Shown here: positions 17,827 to 26,101 of the stretch, one piece after another | Layout: the number at the start of each line of letters is the position of its first letter | Position numbering within the stretch: the first letter of the stretch is position 1 | DNA from: Fermentimonas sp. | GTDB taxonomy: Bacteria; Bacteroidota; Bacteroidia; Bacteroidales; Dysgonomonadaceae | Assembly (NCBI GenBank): GCA_015478775.1 | Contig: JADMKP010000007.1 | Location: 372,001 to 436,000 of the forward strand | Length of the DNA: 64,000 nt | Reading direction: 5' to 3' | Notes under the pieces: model-generated | What the model saw: the letters and a program-made list of their open reading frames with translations, nothing else | Databases searched by the model: none | What the model was told of the DNA's origin: nothing | Program-made: the position numbers and the translations under genes

Positions 17827-17834
17827 TAAATTTG
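17827..17834 (+). promoter_or_regulatory. Promoter -7 box of the 17890 gene
   Basis: TAAATTTG matches TAnnTTTG, 55 bases before the ATG at 17890. A matching -33 element was not identified. Confidence 0.4.
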
Positions 17835-17889
17835 TAGTCTAAATTAAGATAATCAAAATAAACAGTATAAATTAAAAAGAAAATAGTCC

Positions 17890-18597
17890 ATGAAAGTTGT
17901 AATGAGAACGCTACTAGCGTTAGCCATTGTTCTTTTAGCTTGGGTCAGTTGGAAAAGTATCCAAGGGCCGATAGATTTTAACGCAGAGGTAGACAAAAGA
18001 GATAAAGCAGTTATCCAACGATTAGTGGATATACGCACAGCTCAAGTAGCCCTACGCTCTCAAACAGGCACTTACACAGCCAGCTTTGACACATTGGTAC
18101 AATTTGTTAGGGATGGGGAAATTGCAACACTTGTTAGATCGGGTGATCTTACTGAAGCACAATTAGAATCAGGGATGACAGAAGTAAAAGCAATGGAAAT
18201 AATTAGATCCGGCAATGAAAAGGCAATTAGAGATGCAGGTCTTTGGGATGAACAAAAGAATGCTCCTCAACTTGTTAGAGACTCAATCTTTTCACCAGCT
18301 GTTGAGGTTTTATTTCCAAATCGTACAAGATTCAGTTCTGACTCACTTCAATATGTACCATTTGCTCCAGCAGGAACAAGATTTGAAATGGGTATTGACT
18401 CACTTGTTACAGCTTCAGGATATCCAATTCAGGTTTTTGAAGCCAAAACACCTTACACTGCTTACTTAAGTGATCTTGATGGCAAACTTTTAGGTCAAAA
18501 AATACAAGAGGTTTTAGATCGTCCAGGTAACAGATATCCAGGAATGCAAGTAGGTTCACTTGAAGTAGCTAACAATAATGCCGGAAACTGGGAATAA
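17890..18597 (+). CDS. Membrane-anchored periplasmic protein of unknown function
   Basis: 235 residues with one N-terminal hydrophobic segment (about 4-20, RTLLALAIVLLAWVSW) that lacks a clear cleavage site, suggesting an inner-membrane anchor with a periplasmic domain. The segment DKAVIQRLVDIRTAQVALRSQTG (here in two pieces, DKAVIQRLVDI and RTAQVALRSQTG, about 37-60) resembles the region after the first helix of pilin-like proteins, where residues 50-70 carry TYTASFDTLVQF. I do not recognise a named family. It lies upstream of DUF3822-rsmD, but a strong terminator-like hairpin follows at 18669. Confidence 0.75.
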   Translation: MKVVMRTLLALAIVLLAWVSWKSIQGPIDFNAEVDKRDKAVIQRLVDIRTAQVALRSQTGTYTASFDTLVQFVRDGEIATLVRSGDLTEAQLESGMTEVKAMEIIRSGNEKAIRDAGLWDEQKNAPQLVRDSIFSPAVEVLFPNRTRFSSDSLQYVPFAPAGTRFEMGIDSLVTASGYPIQVFEAKTPYTAYLSDLDGKLLGQKIQEVLDRPGNRYPGMQVGSLEVANNNAGNWE

Positions 18598-18618
18598 TAG
18601 GTTGTAGCAACCAATATT

Positions 18619-19434
18619 ATGTTTCTACCGGAAAATATAGATTTAGCTAACTCGGAAAATTATAATTTATCCATTCGGCTTGCGCCGAATGGATTTTCTT
18701 TTTGTATTAATTCTCCTACCGACCCATCGGTGTTTTATTTTCAGGAAGCATCAATTGGAACCAAACTTTCATATCTAGAAAGTATAAAGAAGTTTGTATT
18801 CGATCTTGGTATATTTAATAATAACTTTAATAAAAGCAAGGTGTATGTAGTGTCTAAAAATTACACACTTGTACCCGACCAATTCTTTGATCTGGATCTA
18901 ACAAAAGAACTTTTTAATTTTAATTTCCATTCACCTGACGGAGTAATATTAAATGAAAAGTCATTAAACAATGAATTTCATATTGTTTACAATCTTGATG
19001 AGGAGGTGCATTCATTTATTTTAAGACACTTGTCTTATCCAACTTTACACCATCATAGTACCTCTCTGATTCATTCATTTGAGAAAGTAGAACGCAATCG
19101 GGCACCCAAAGAATGCTTTATTGATTTTCATGATGAATATATGACTGTTGTTTGCTTCTCCGACAACAGACTGCTTACCGCTAATACATTTGCCGAAACT
19201 AACACCTTCAATATTTCGTACTTTGTAATGGGAATTTGGAGTAAATTGGGTTTTGATCAAAACATAGACAAACTATTTCTTTCTGGTAAAATTGAATTAC
19301 AGCATAAAGTTGAGGGGGAATTAAAAAACATGATTAAAAATATTGAGAGTATTGAACTAGCACCAAAAACGACTTTTACTGAGGAGCAGAAGCAAAACGT
19401 GCCAACCGACTTAATTGCTACATTATGCGAATAA
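18619..19434 (+). CDS. DUF3822 family protein
   Basis: 271 residues. The pattern NLSIRLAPNGFSFCI near 16-30 and a two-lobed alpha/beta arrangement (RAPKECFIDFHDEYMTVV near 155) are typical of DUF3822, which in Bacteroidota is regularly encoded directly before rsmD. The fold resembles the actin/hexokinase-like ATPase group, but no activity is established. The 10-base overlap with rsmD indicates translational coupling. The first codons contain a perfect 11-bp hairpin with a T-run, noted separately. No better start was found downstream of the hairpin. Confidence 0.88.
   Translation: MFLPENIDLANSENYNLSIRLAPNGFSFCINSPTDPSVFYFQEASIGTKLSYLESIKKFVFDLGIFNNNFNKSKVYVVSKNYTLVPDQFFDLDLTKELFNFNFHSPDGVILNEKSLNNEFHIVYNLDEEVHSFILRHLSYPTLHHHSTSLIHSFEKVERNRAPKECFIDFHDEYMTVVCFSDNRLLTANTFAETNTFNISYFVMGIWSKLGFDQNIDKLFLSGKIELQHKVEGELKNMIKNIESIELAPKTTFTEEQKQNVPTDLIATLCE
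18669..18703 (+). terminator. Intrinsic-terminator-like hairpin inside the 5' end of the DUF3822 gene
   Basis: ATCCATTCGGC (18669-18679) and GCCGAATGGAT (18684-18694) pair over 11 bases with a TTGC loop, followed by TTTTCTTTTT. By itself this is a textbook rho-independent terminator, yet it lies at codons 17-26 of the DUF3822 reading frame. It may end transcripts of the upstream gene when the DUF3822 start is not being translated. Confidence 0.65.
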
Positions 19435-19964
19435 TTGGAGGAAAATTCAGATCGAGAAGGATACAAGTACCTGCTAAATTAAAAGCACGCCCTACTACAG
19501 ACTTTGCAAGAGAGGGTTTATTTAATGTTTTAAATAATATTGTTGATTGGGAGGAAATTACAGCCCTTGATCTTTTTTCAGGAACGGGGAGTATTGCTTT
19601 AGAAATGGTTTCGCGAGGATGTCCAAAAGTGGTATGTGTAGAGAGTGAGAACTTGCATTGGAGGTTTATCTGTAAGACAAAAGATGAGTTAAATGCTACT
19701 GAGCTTTACCCACTTAAGGCGGATGTCTTTAAATTTATTAGTAGTTGCCGAGAGCAATTTGACCTTATCTTTGCTGACCCTCCTTATGACATGAAGAATA
19801 TTGACTCCCTGCCATCGCTTATAATTGAAAATAACCTTCTTAAGCCAGACGGGTTGTTGATACTTGAGCATTCGAAGAAATTAAATTTCTCACTTTTCCC
19901 ACACTTTGTTAAAGAAAGAATTTATGGGAATGTTCACTATTCATTTTTTGAACTGGAGAATTAA
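19425..19964 (+). CDS. rsmD: 16S rRNA (guanine-966-N2)-methyltransferase
   Basis: 179 residues. MRIIGGKFRSR at the start, ARPTTDFAREGLFNVL (22-37), SAM-binding LDLFSGTGSIALE (48-60) and the N6/N2-amino-methylase motif DPPY (118-121) identify RsmD. It methylates N2 of G966 in 16S rRNA during small-subunit maturation. Its ATG overlaps the end of the DUF3822 gene by 10 bases. Confidence 0.95.
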   Translation: MRIIGGKFRSRRIQVPAKLKARPTTDFAREGLFNVLNNIVDWEEITALDLFSGTGSIALEMVSRGCPKVVCVESENLHWRFICKTKDELNATELYPLKADVFKFISSCREQFDLIFADPPYDMKNIDSLPSLIIENNLLKPDGLLILEHSKKLNFSLFPHFVKERIYGNVHYSFFELEN

Positions 19965-19976
19965 TGGCTATTTTTG
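19947..19976 (+). promoter_or_regulatory. Promoter of the TonB-dependent receptor gene
   Basis: TTTG (19947-19950), an 18-base spacer and TATTTTTG (19969-19976) form one of the best Bacteroidota-type promoters in the window. The -33 element lies inside the end of rsmD. The expected leader is about 25 bases. Confidence 0.7.
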
Positions 19977-20005
19977 CAGCTTAGTTTAATTTCAAGAATT
20001 AAAAA

Positions 20006-22048
20006 ATGAACAAAAATCAAGTAAAAAAGATTACAGCATTTCGGTTTAAACGATTTGCACGTAAGTCGTACAGTGTATTTAACAGTTTAAATAAGGCAGT
20101 TACAATTGGAGTGCTGACGGGATGTACTCTTACAGCTGCACATGCAACTTCTGTGAATCCGATTGAGCAAATAGCAATCGAGACATCAACAGATTCTATT
20201 CCTCCAACCGAATTGGATGAAGTGATAGTAACAGCTTCGAAGACTAATTTGCCACTTAATATGGCATCGAAGCAGGTAACAGTAATTTCAAGTAAAGAGA
20301 TTGAGCGAGCCCCTGCAAGGAGCATTGAGGATCTTCTGAGCTATGTAGCAGGTGTAGATATCCTGCAACGCGGACCGCACGGCGTACAGGCGGACATTTC
20401 ACTACGGGGCGGATCTTTTGATCAAACAGCCATTCTTATTAACGGAATAAATCTAACTAACCCACACACCGGTCATTACAGCTTCGACCTACCAATAAAC
20501 CTCTCTGATATAGAACGAATTGAGATTGTGCAAGGACCAGCATCATTGGTTTTTGGTGCAAGTGCTTTCTCGGGGGGTATAAATATTATCACAAAAAATG
20601 ATAGAGTGTCAAATTCATATGCTAAGATTGAGGGTGGTATGAATGGGCTCTTTGGCGCAGAAGCGAGAGGGGCTTATAAGAAAAATCAGTCGCTACATAC
20701 TCTGTCTGCCGGATATAAACGTTCTGATGGCTATATTGCAAATAGCGACTATGAGATAATTAATCTTTTATGGCAAAGTAGATTCCAAATAAACGGAGCG
20801 TCTCTTGATTTTAATGCCGGTTTGAATGAGAAGGCTTATGGAGCGAATACTTTTTATTCGGCTGCATATCCAAATCAATTTGATGATACCAGGGGGATAT
20901 TTATGTCGGTGAGAGGTGAAACAAATGGAAAGTTGAAGTTTATACCTCATATATATTGGAATCGCCACTATGATGAGTTTCAACTAATTAGAGAAGGAAC
21001 TATAAATGTGCCATCGTGGTATACAAACCACAACTACCACCGTAGTGATGTTTTTGGCATGAACTTGAATATGCAATACGCATCGATGTACGGGATAACT
21101 AGTTTTGGAGGTGAGATCCGAAATGAAGGCATTTTGAGTAATGTACTAGGAAAACCGATGGATAGGAATATTGGTGAATATACTAATTCGGATAACCGAA
21201 CCAACTTAAGCTATTTTGCTGAGCATACGGTAGTTCACGACATTTTTACTTTTTCACTAGGAGGACTCTTAAATTATAATACAGCTATTATTGATAAATT
21301 CAGTTTTTATCCGTCAGTTAACGGTTCATTTAGAGCAACGGACAAATTAAGCTTATATGCCTCGTGGAATAAAGCTACTCGTATGCCTACATTTACTGAT
21401 CTTTATTATACAACTGCAACTCATATAGGGAATAGCGATCTTGAGGCCGAGGAATCGGAGTCTTATGAGGTAGGATTAAAATATTCACATCCGTTTATTA
21501 CAGCCTCTTTTGCCTCTTTTATATTGAATGGCAAGAATATGATCGACTGGGTAAAAGCAGATGCAGATGCTTTATGGGAATCAAAAAATCATACTAAAAT
21601 TGAAACTAAGGGTGTTGAAACTACTATTAATTTTGATTTAAAAGAGTGGATAGGACACAGACAGCCTTTTACCTCGCTTGTATTGGGTTATATGTATATT
21701 GACCAAAACATAGAGGAGAGTGAATTAATTTCTAATTATAGACTAAATTATTTAAGACATAAATTCACTGCTGCTCTTCAACATGAGGTAGTTGAAAATC
21801 TTACATTTTCGTGGAAATTTCGCTGGCAAGACAGAATTGGATCATATATACAATATATTGACTTACAACCAAGTGAATTAGTAAAGTATACTCCTTTTGG
21901 TTTGATTGACGTAAAAGTTGATTACAACCTAAATAAAATCAACTTATTTTTAAATGCTAATAACATTTTGAATACACAACAAGTGGATTTTGGAAATATA
22001 CCTCAACCTGGTTTTTGGTTATCGGGAGGATTGAGTATTAAAATGTAA
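20006..22048 (+). CDS. TonB-dependent outer-membrane receptor, BtuB-like
   Basis: 680 residues. The unusually long N-terminal region before the signal (FRFKRFARKSYSVFNSLNKA) is a form seen in Bacteroidota TonB receptors. A TonB-box-like ELDEVIVTAS (about 70-79) is followed by the plug domain (RSIEDLLSYVAGVDILQRG; GGSFDQTAILINGINL; IEIVQGPASLVFG; GGINIIT) and a 22-strand-type barrel ending in aromatic residues. There is no CarboxypepD/SusC-type extension and no SusD partner, so it imports a small ligand such as a corrinoid or iron chelate. No cobalamin riboswitch is visible upstream. The cobalamin assignment is therefore only tentative. Confidence 0.85.
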   Translation: MNKNQVKKITAFRFKRFARKSYSVFNSLNKAVTIGVLTGCTLTAAHATSVNPIEQIAIETSTDSIPPTELDEVIVTASKTNLPLNMASKQVTVISSKEIERAPARSIEDLLSYVAGVDILQRGPHGVQADISLRGGSFDQTAILINGINLTNPHTGHYSFDLPINLSDIERIEIVQGPASLVFGASAFSGGINIITKNDRVSNSYAKIEGGMNGLFGAEARGAYKKNQSLHTLSAGYKRSDGYIANSDYEIINLLWQSRFQINGASLDFNAGLNEKAYGANTFYSAAYPNQFDDTRGIFMSVRGETNGKLKFIPHIYWNRHYDEFQLIREGTINVPSWYTNHNYHRSDVFGMNLNMQYASMYGITSFGGEIRNEGILSNVLGKPMDRNIGEYTNSDNRTNLSYFAEHTVVHDIFTFSLGGLLNYNTAIIDKFSFYPSVNGSFRATDKLSLYASWNKATRMPTFTDLYYTTATHIGNSDLEAEESESYEVGLKYSHPFITASFASFILNGKNMIDWVKADADALWESKNHTKIETKGVETTINFDLKEWIGHRQPFTSLVLGYMYIDQNIEESELISNYRLNYLRHKFTAALQHEVVENLTFSWKFRWQDRIGSYIQYIDLQPSELVKYTPFGLIDVKVDYNLNKINLFLNANNILNTQQVDFGNIPQPGFWLSGGLSIKM

Positions 22049-22129
22049 TATATTAAAATAGTGATATATCCCCTCCTGTAAGGATAATCCCCTCCCGATT
22101 GTACAATTTATTGTTCTTAGGTAGGGGTT

Positions 22130-23809
22130 TTACTCACTTACCAATACGCCTGAGATGCACCAATAACTTAAGCTATTTGCTGCTGGGTCTCCCACAGGAA
22201 TGGCAACTTTAATTTGATGGTCACCAGCTTTTAAATCACCCACATGAATGTAAACAGGATAACTAACAGTACCAGGACACCACCCAGATCTGCTTAAATC
22301 AGAAGATGAAAGTCCGTTTGCAAAATTACCCGAAGCGGGATTAAGCTCACGGTAACTGCCACAATCTTCCCTCCATGGTGTATAAGCAGCAATTCGTTCT
22401 CCATTTAAAAAGATCTCATTCATTTTGGGGTTAAATTCATCTCCCCCTCCCCAACCACCATGGCCAGTGGAGATGTAACGTATATATCCATTTTTCACAT
22501 CCTCATCTATGCTAAAATTGACAGTTAGTGAATCGTTTCTAAAAAGATTTTCGGGATAAGCCTGACCTGCCATTTCCATTATATTGACTGTAGTGAAGAG
22601 GGGATAAACTTTCTTTGGAGTACTTACAGTTTGTGGGTAGTATTTAATTTCAAGCGTTACATTATGCCCATCGTGTACATAGTTGCCAATCCATATTCCA
22701 ACCCACACATCGCCCTTTAACATAGATGCATAATCTGTAACCTCTTGTTTAAATATTACTGAATCGGGCCAATTGTAGTCGGCTACCTCAATATGATTAT
22801 AGCCACGCACTCCGAATGAAGTGTAGAAACGCATTAATTCAACAGGAGGTAAATAATCATCGGTAACCACCATTCCCTCATACTGTTTCTTGTCTTTGTC
22901 GAAATATTGAGGTAGGTGTTCCTTACCATTTAACAGTCCATCGAAGAATGAGTGTTCCCTATCAGTAGGTATCATAAATACCGAACCTGTACGGTCGTAA
23001 GCATCACCCTCGGAGTAATGAGACAACTCTGTAAATATTGAGTAACCGGAATTATCTTCGGGAAGCTTCACTTTTTTGAGTAAAATAGAGCCTTGTGCAA
23101 ACCTTAGTACTTTCTCATCTTCAAGATTAGTTACTTTTGGAATATCTCTATAGTAAATACTCTCATGATCAAAAACATTTGCGGTGATAACCCTACTCTG
23201 TTGAATTTTATAGTTGAAGGCAGAAGACTTCAATTCATCACCTTTTAGTTCTGCCTTTAAATTGGTCTTATGTTTTAATATTTCAACTTTGCTTGCAAGA
23301 GCAATGTTATTACCATTTCTAACCACTTTAAGCACTACTCCATCAGGCACTCCCACACCTGGTTGTACAGAACCCATCGCTCCTAATTGGGTTGTATACC
23401 ATACTTCTATCGAATTGGTATTGATTACGGTTGTTGCTTTCCTACATAAATAACCAGCTATAACCTCTGTTTCGTCTTGCAACTCAAGCCCTTCATTAAT
23501 TTTAAATGAGCGCGTAGTATATATTGACTCCTCGGCATTTAAAAGAGCTGTTTTAATTTCTTTTCCATTAATATAATCTAGATATGTTGTTTGCACCGGA
23601 GCATTAGAATCTCTATCTCCAAATTCTGTATGAATACGTGCCCAACCATCTGAAATTTCCATTATAGTCTTAGGTGCATTTGAACTTTCACCTCTTCCCA
23701 TGGGATATGTAATCTTAATTGTTTGTGTCTCTTTACTTATAATATTAACCGAAGCTGACAAATTCAAAAGAAGTAACACGCTTAAGAGCGTTAATAGAAC
23801 TCGTTTCAT
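22130..23809 (-). CDS. PNGase F-like protein (peptide-N-glycanase fold) with an extra N-terminal domain
   Basis: 559 residues from the ATG at 23809; an upstream in-frame TTG at 23866 lies inside the predicted -7 box and is rejected. Signal peptide MKRVLLTLLSVLLLLNLSAS. Residues about 25-200 form a GLPGLI/DUF-like beta domain (GYLCRKATTVINTNSIEVWYT-type strand). About 230-559 correspond to the two-domain PNGase F fold, with the C-terminal hallmarks TGHGGWGGGDEFN (448-460), WREDCGSYRELNPASG (479-494) and DLSRSGWCPG (504-513). PNGase F cleaves N-glycans from asparagine. Glu458 matches the region of the active-site Glu206. By eye, the place of Asp60 is taken by Met326 (PVELMRFYTSFG), so activity is uncertain. 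It sits divergently beside a mannan-type sigma/SusC operon. Confidence 0.8.
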   Translation of the reverse strand: MKRVLLTLLSVLLLLNLSASVNIISKETQTIKITYPMGRGESSNAPKTIMEISDGWARIHTEFGDRDSNAPVQTTYLDYINGKEIKTALLNAEESIYTTRSFKINEGLELQDETEVIAGYLCRKATTVINTNSIEVWYTTQLGAMGSVQPGVGVPDGVVLKVVRNGNNIALASKVEILKHKTNLKAELKGDELKSSAFNYKIQQSRVITANVFDHESIYYRDIPKVTNLEDEKVLRFAQGSILLKKVKLPEDNSGYSIFTELSHYSEGDAYDRTGSVFMIPTDREHSFFDGLLNGKEHLPQYFDKDKKQYEGMVVTDDYLPPVELMRFYTSFGVRGYNHIEVADYNWPDSVIFKQEVTDYASMLKGDVWVGIWIGNYVHDGHNVTLEIKYYPQTVSTPKKVYPLFTTVNIMEMAGQAYPENLFRNDSLTVNFSIDEDVKNGYIRYISTGHGGWGGGDEFNPKMNEIFLNGERIAAYTPWREDCGSYRELNPASGNFANGLSSSDLSRSGWCPGTVSYPVYIHVGDLKAGDHQIKVAIPVGDPAANSLSYWCISGVLVSE

Positions 23810-23863
23810 ATTAATTAATTTAGTATTATCATAATTTTTTTTAGTATACAATTGCATCTTATA

Positions 23864-23871
23864 CAAAAGTA
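23864..23871 (-). promoter_or_regulatory. Promoter -7 box of the PNGase F-like gene
   Basis: On the minus strand it reads TACTTTTG (TAnnTTTG), 55 bases before the ATG at 23809. This supports the ATG over the upstream TTG start. Confidence 0.45.
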
Positions 23872-23996
23872 ATTTATTATCCGATAGAAAAGCGTGATAT
23901 TATTACAGGATTATCTTAAGGTTTATAATTTTAAAATTCACAACAAAAGTTTAGTTCTACATACTACATGAATCAGATAGCAGAGAATGTGCTACC

Positions 23997-24027
23997 TTTC
24001 CTATTATATATAAAAAGCGTATATTTG
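23997..24027 (+). promoter_or_regulatory. Promoter of the ECF sigma factor gene
   Basis: TTTC (23997-24000), a 19-base spacer and TATATTTG (24020-24027) fit the vegetative Bacteroidota promoter. The sigma gene would thus be expressed at a basal level by the housekeeping sigma, with a leader of about 70 bases. Confidence 0.5.
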
Positions 24028-24103
24028 TTATATGAAAAATTAGATGACAACTATACATACTAATGAAATAAGAGAAACTAACTAACACTATTAATGAAGA
24101 ATT

Positions 24104-24640
24104 GTGGATAAGATGAAGAATCTTGCAAATATTTATACCGAATATGTGGATCTTCTATTCATATATGGTACTAACCTTGGTTTTGATAGAGAAATTGTAA
24201 AGGATTCTATTCATGATATATTTGTAAAAATTGCTTTAGAGAACAATATACTTTCAAGAGTTGATAATATAAAATTTTATCTTCTCAAATCATTAAAGAA
24301 TAGGTTATTCGATATTCATAGATCGGTGAGAAAAGAACTTTCATTAGATAAAATCAATCCTGAAGATGATATGCAGTTTATTATTGATGTAAATGTTGAA
24401 AATCTCATTATTGAAGAAGAGGATAAGACTCAAATAAAAGAAAGGATTCAAAACATGTTGAATATCCTGACTGACAGACAACGAGAGATAATTTATCTAA
24501 GATATGTACAGGAGTATGACTATGAACAGATTTCTCAATTACTGGAAATAAGTGTGCATGGATGTAGAAAATTAATGTCGAGAGCCATTTTAACGTTAAG
24601 GGAAAAATTTATATGTCTAATGAGTTTTCTCATTATTTAA
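24104..24640 (+). CDS. ECF-type RNA polymerase sigma factor
   Basis: 178 residues from a GTG; an ATG three codons later (24113) is an at least equally likely start. Region 2 covers about 10-75 (DIFVKIALENN, KNRLFDIHR) and region 4 about 115-170 (LTDRQREIIYLRYVQEYDYEQ, here LTDRQREIIYLRY plus EYDYEQISQLLEI). It pairs with the FecR-type anti-sigma gene downstream and the STN-domain SusC after it, the standard trans-envelope signalling set. Activated sigma would transcribe the SusC-to-GH92 genes. A perfect 16-bp hairpin covers its stop codon. Confidence 0.92.
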   Translation: MDKMKNLANIYTEYVDLLFIYGTNLGFDREIVKDSIHDIFVKIALENNILSRVDNIKFYLLKSLKNRLFDIHRSVRKELSLDKINPEDDMQFIIDVNVENLIIEEEDKTQIKERIQNMLNILTDRQREIIYLRYVQEYDYEQISQLLEISVHGCRKLMSRAILTLREKFICLMSFLII

Positions 24641-24663
24641 TTGTGCATTAAATAATGAGAAAA
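24625..24663 (+). repeat. Perfect 16-bp stem-loop over the sigma gene stop codon
   Basis: TTTTCTCATTATTTAA (24625-24640) and its exact reverse complement (24648-24663) enclose a seven-base loop. There is no direct T-run after the stem (a T-rich tract follows 14 bases later), so it looks more like an mRNA-stabilising or read-through-limiting structure between sigma and anti-sigma genes than a normal terminator. Confidence 0.65.
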
Positions 24664-24773
24664 GAATCTGAATGTTAATTTTTTTTATTTTTCCAAATCT
24701 TTGGGGATAATTTAAATCACACTTCGTCTTTTATTATAGGCCTGTTTTTAATAATTGTTACTATCATAGAGAA

Positions 24774-25985
24774 ATGATTCATAATCCTATGCGACATACC
24801 GAAATTTTAAAAGATCCAAAGTTCATCAGTTGGCAACTAGCACCAGATGAATCATTAGAAGAATATTGGCAAAAATTATTATATAATAATCCTGATTTAG
24901 AGATTGAGGTAAGTAAAGCTATAAAGTATCTCAAGGCAAACGGTTTGAATAAAAGCGACTTAACCCCCAAAGAGAAAGAAGAGTTACTGAATAGAATACA
25001 TAAAACATATAAGCTAAAATCTACTAAGAACATTAAAATTAGATATCTTAAGTATACTATAGCTGGATGCATAGCAACAGCATTATTGATTTTCGGAATT
25101 TCTCTCCTAATAAAAAGTGAACAAACTAATTCGGATATTTTAAATGATGGTTTGATTGCTGGAGAGCTATTACAAAACGAAGATATTCAGTTTGTGACTG
25201 ATGAAAGTACCAAATCATACAATGAAAATATAAATATCATATTAGATAAAAATGGAAATGCTGAAATTACTCAGAAAAACAAGAACTCAGAAAAGTTAGA
25301 TATTAAGACAAAAGCAGGTAAACTAAACTCACTGATTGTACCATTTGGAAAACGTACAACTATAACATTATCTGATGGTTCGAGAGTTTGGGTAAACTCG
25401 GGATCGGTTCTTGAATTTTCTACACTTTTCAATGGAGATAAAAGAGAAATTTTTCTTTCTTCTGGAGAAGTATATATTGAGGTTGCAAAAGATAATGACA
25501 AACCTTTTTATGTAAATACAAAAGATTATAAAATTAGAGTGTATGGAACTTCATTTAATGTCTCTTCTTATAATAACTATAACTCTTCGGTTGCGCTTGT
25601 TGAAGGAAAAGTTTCCTTAATTAAACCGGGAAGTACAGAAGAATTTCATTTGACACCAAATGAAATGGCTACATTTAATAATACCACAGAAACTTTTAAA
25701 AAGGAAACTGTTGAAATAATAAATCATGTGAGTTGGAAAGATGGCTATTTATCACTTGAAAAAACACCTATGATTGCAGTTCTGAGTAAAATTGAAAGGT
25801 ATTATAATATATCATTTGATTTTGATAGAGATGTGAACCTTCAAAACAGAACTTGTAGTGGTAAAATTTATCTTTCAGAAGATATTGATAATGTTATGAC
25901 AACAATAGCTTTACTTACTTCAACTAGATATAGAAAAGAGAAAAATAATATTTATATAACAAATGAGTTTAATTATAACAAGTAA
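24774..25985 (+). CDS. FecR-family anti-sigma factor
   Basis: 403 residues. The N-terminal cytoplasmic part (about 1-95) would bind the sigma factor; one membrane helix lies at about 99-118 (YTIAGCIATALLIFGISLL). The periplasmic FecR domain spans about 185-290 (LTPNEMATF, SGEVYIEVAKDNDKPFYVNT, YGTSFNVSSY), and the C-terminal DUF4974 domain about 320-395 (ISFDFDRDVNLQNRTCSGKI). It transmits binding of glycan-loaded SusC (via its STN domain) to the sigma factor. An internal ATG at codon 6 is a possible alternative start. The 133-bp gap to the sigma gene holds the hairpin above and a T-rich stretch. Confidence 0.93.
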   Translation: MIHNPMRHTEILKDPKFISWQLAPDESLEEYWQKLLYNNPDLEIEVSKAIKYLKANGLNKSDLTPKEKEELLNRIHKTYKLKSTKNIKIRYLKYTIAGCIATALLIFGISLLIKSEQTNSDILNDGLIAGELLQNEDIQFVTDESTKSYNENINIILDKNGNAEITQKNKNSEKLDIKTKAGKLNSLIVPFGKRTTITLSDGSRVWVNSGSVLEFSTLFNGDKREIFLSSGEVYIEVAKDNDKPFYVNTKDYKIRVYGTSFNVSSYNNYNSSVALVEGKVSLIKPGSTEEFHLTPNEMATFNNTTETFKKETVEIINHVSWKDGYLSLEKTPMIAVLSKIERYYNISFDFDRDVNLQNRTCSGKIYLSEDIDNVMTTIALLTSTRYRKEKNNIYITNEFNYNK

Positions 25986-26101
25986 AAAAATTAAAAGCCT
26001 ATGAAATATTAAGAAAAAACACATTAAAATTGATTAAAGAAAAATGCAAAATTAAATTAGTAATAACTGCAAAGTTCAATAATATTTAAATTTTCGAATT
26101 T

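Noticed and set aside
19965-20005. Possible cobalamin riboswitch before the BtuB-like receptor
   Set aside because: Only 41 bases lie between rsmD and the receptor, too short, and no B12-box-like sequence was seen.
22049-22129. Bidirectional terminator between the convergent receptor and PNGase F-like genes
   Set aside because: CCCCT/AGGGG pairs exist, but the loop is long and the stem short; not good enough to call.
23864-23866. TTG start for the PNGase F-like gene
   Set aside because: It overlaps the predicted -7 box, and the ATG at 23809 begins a clean signal peptide.
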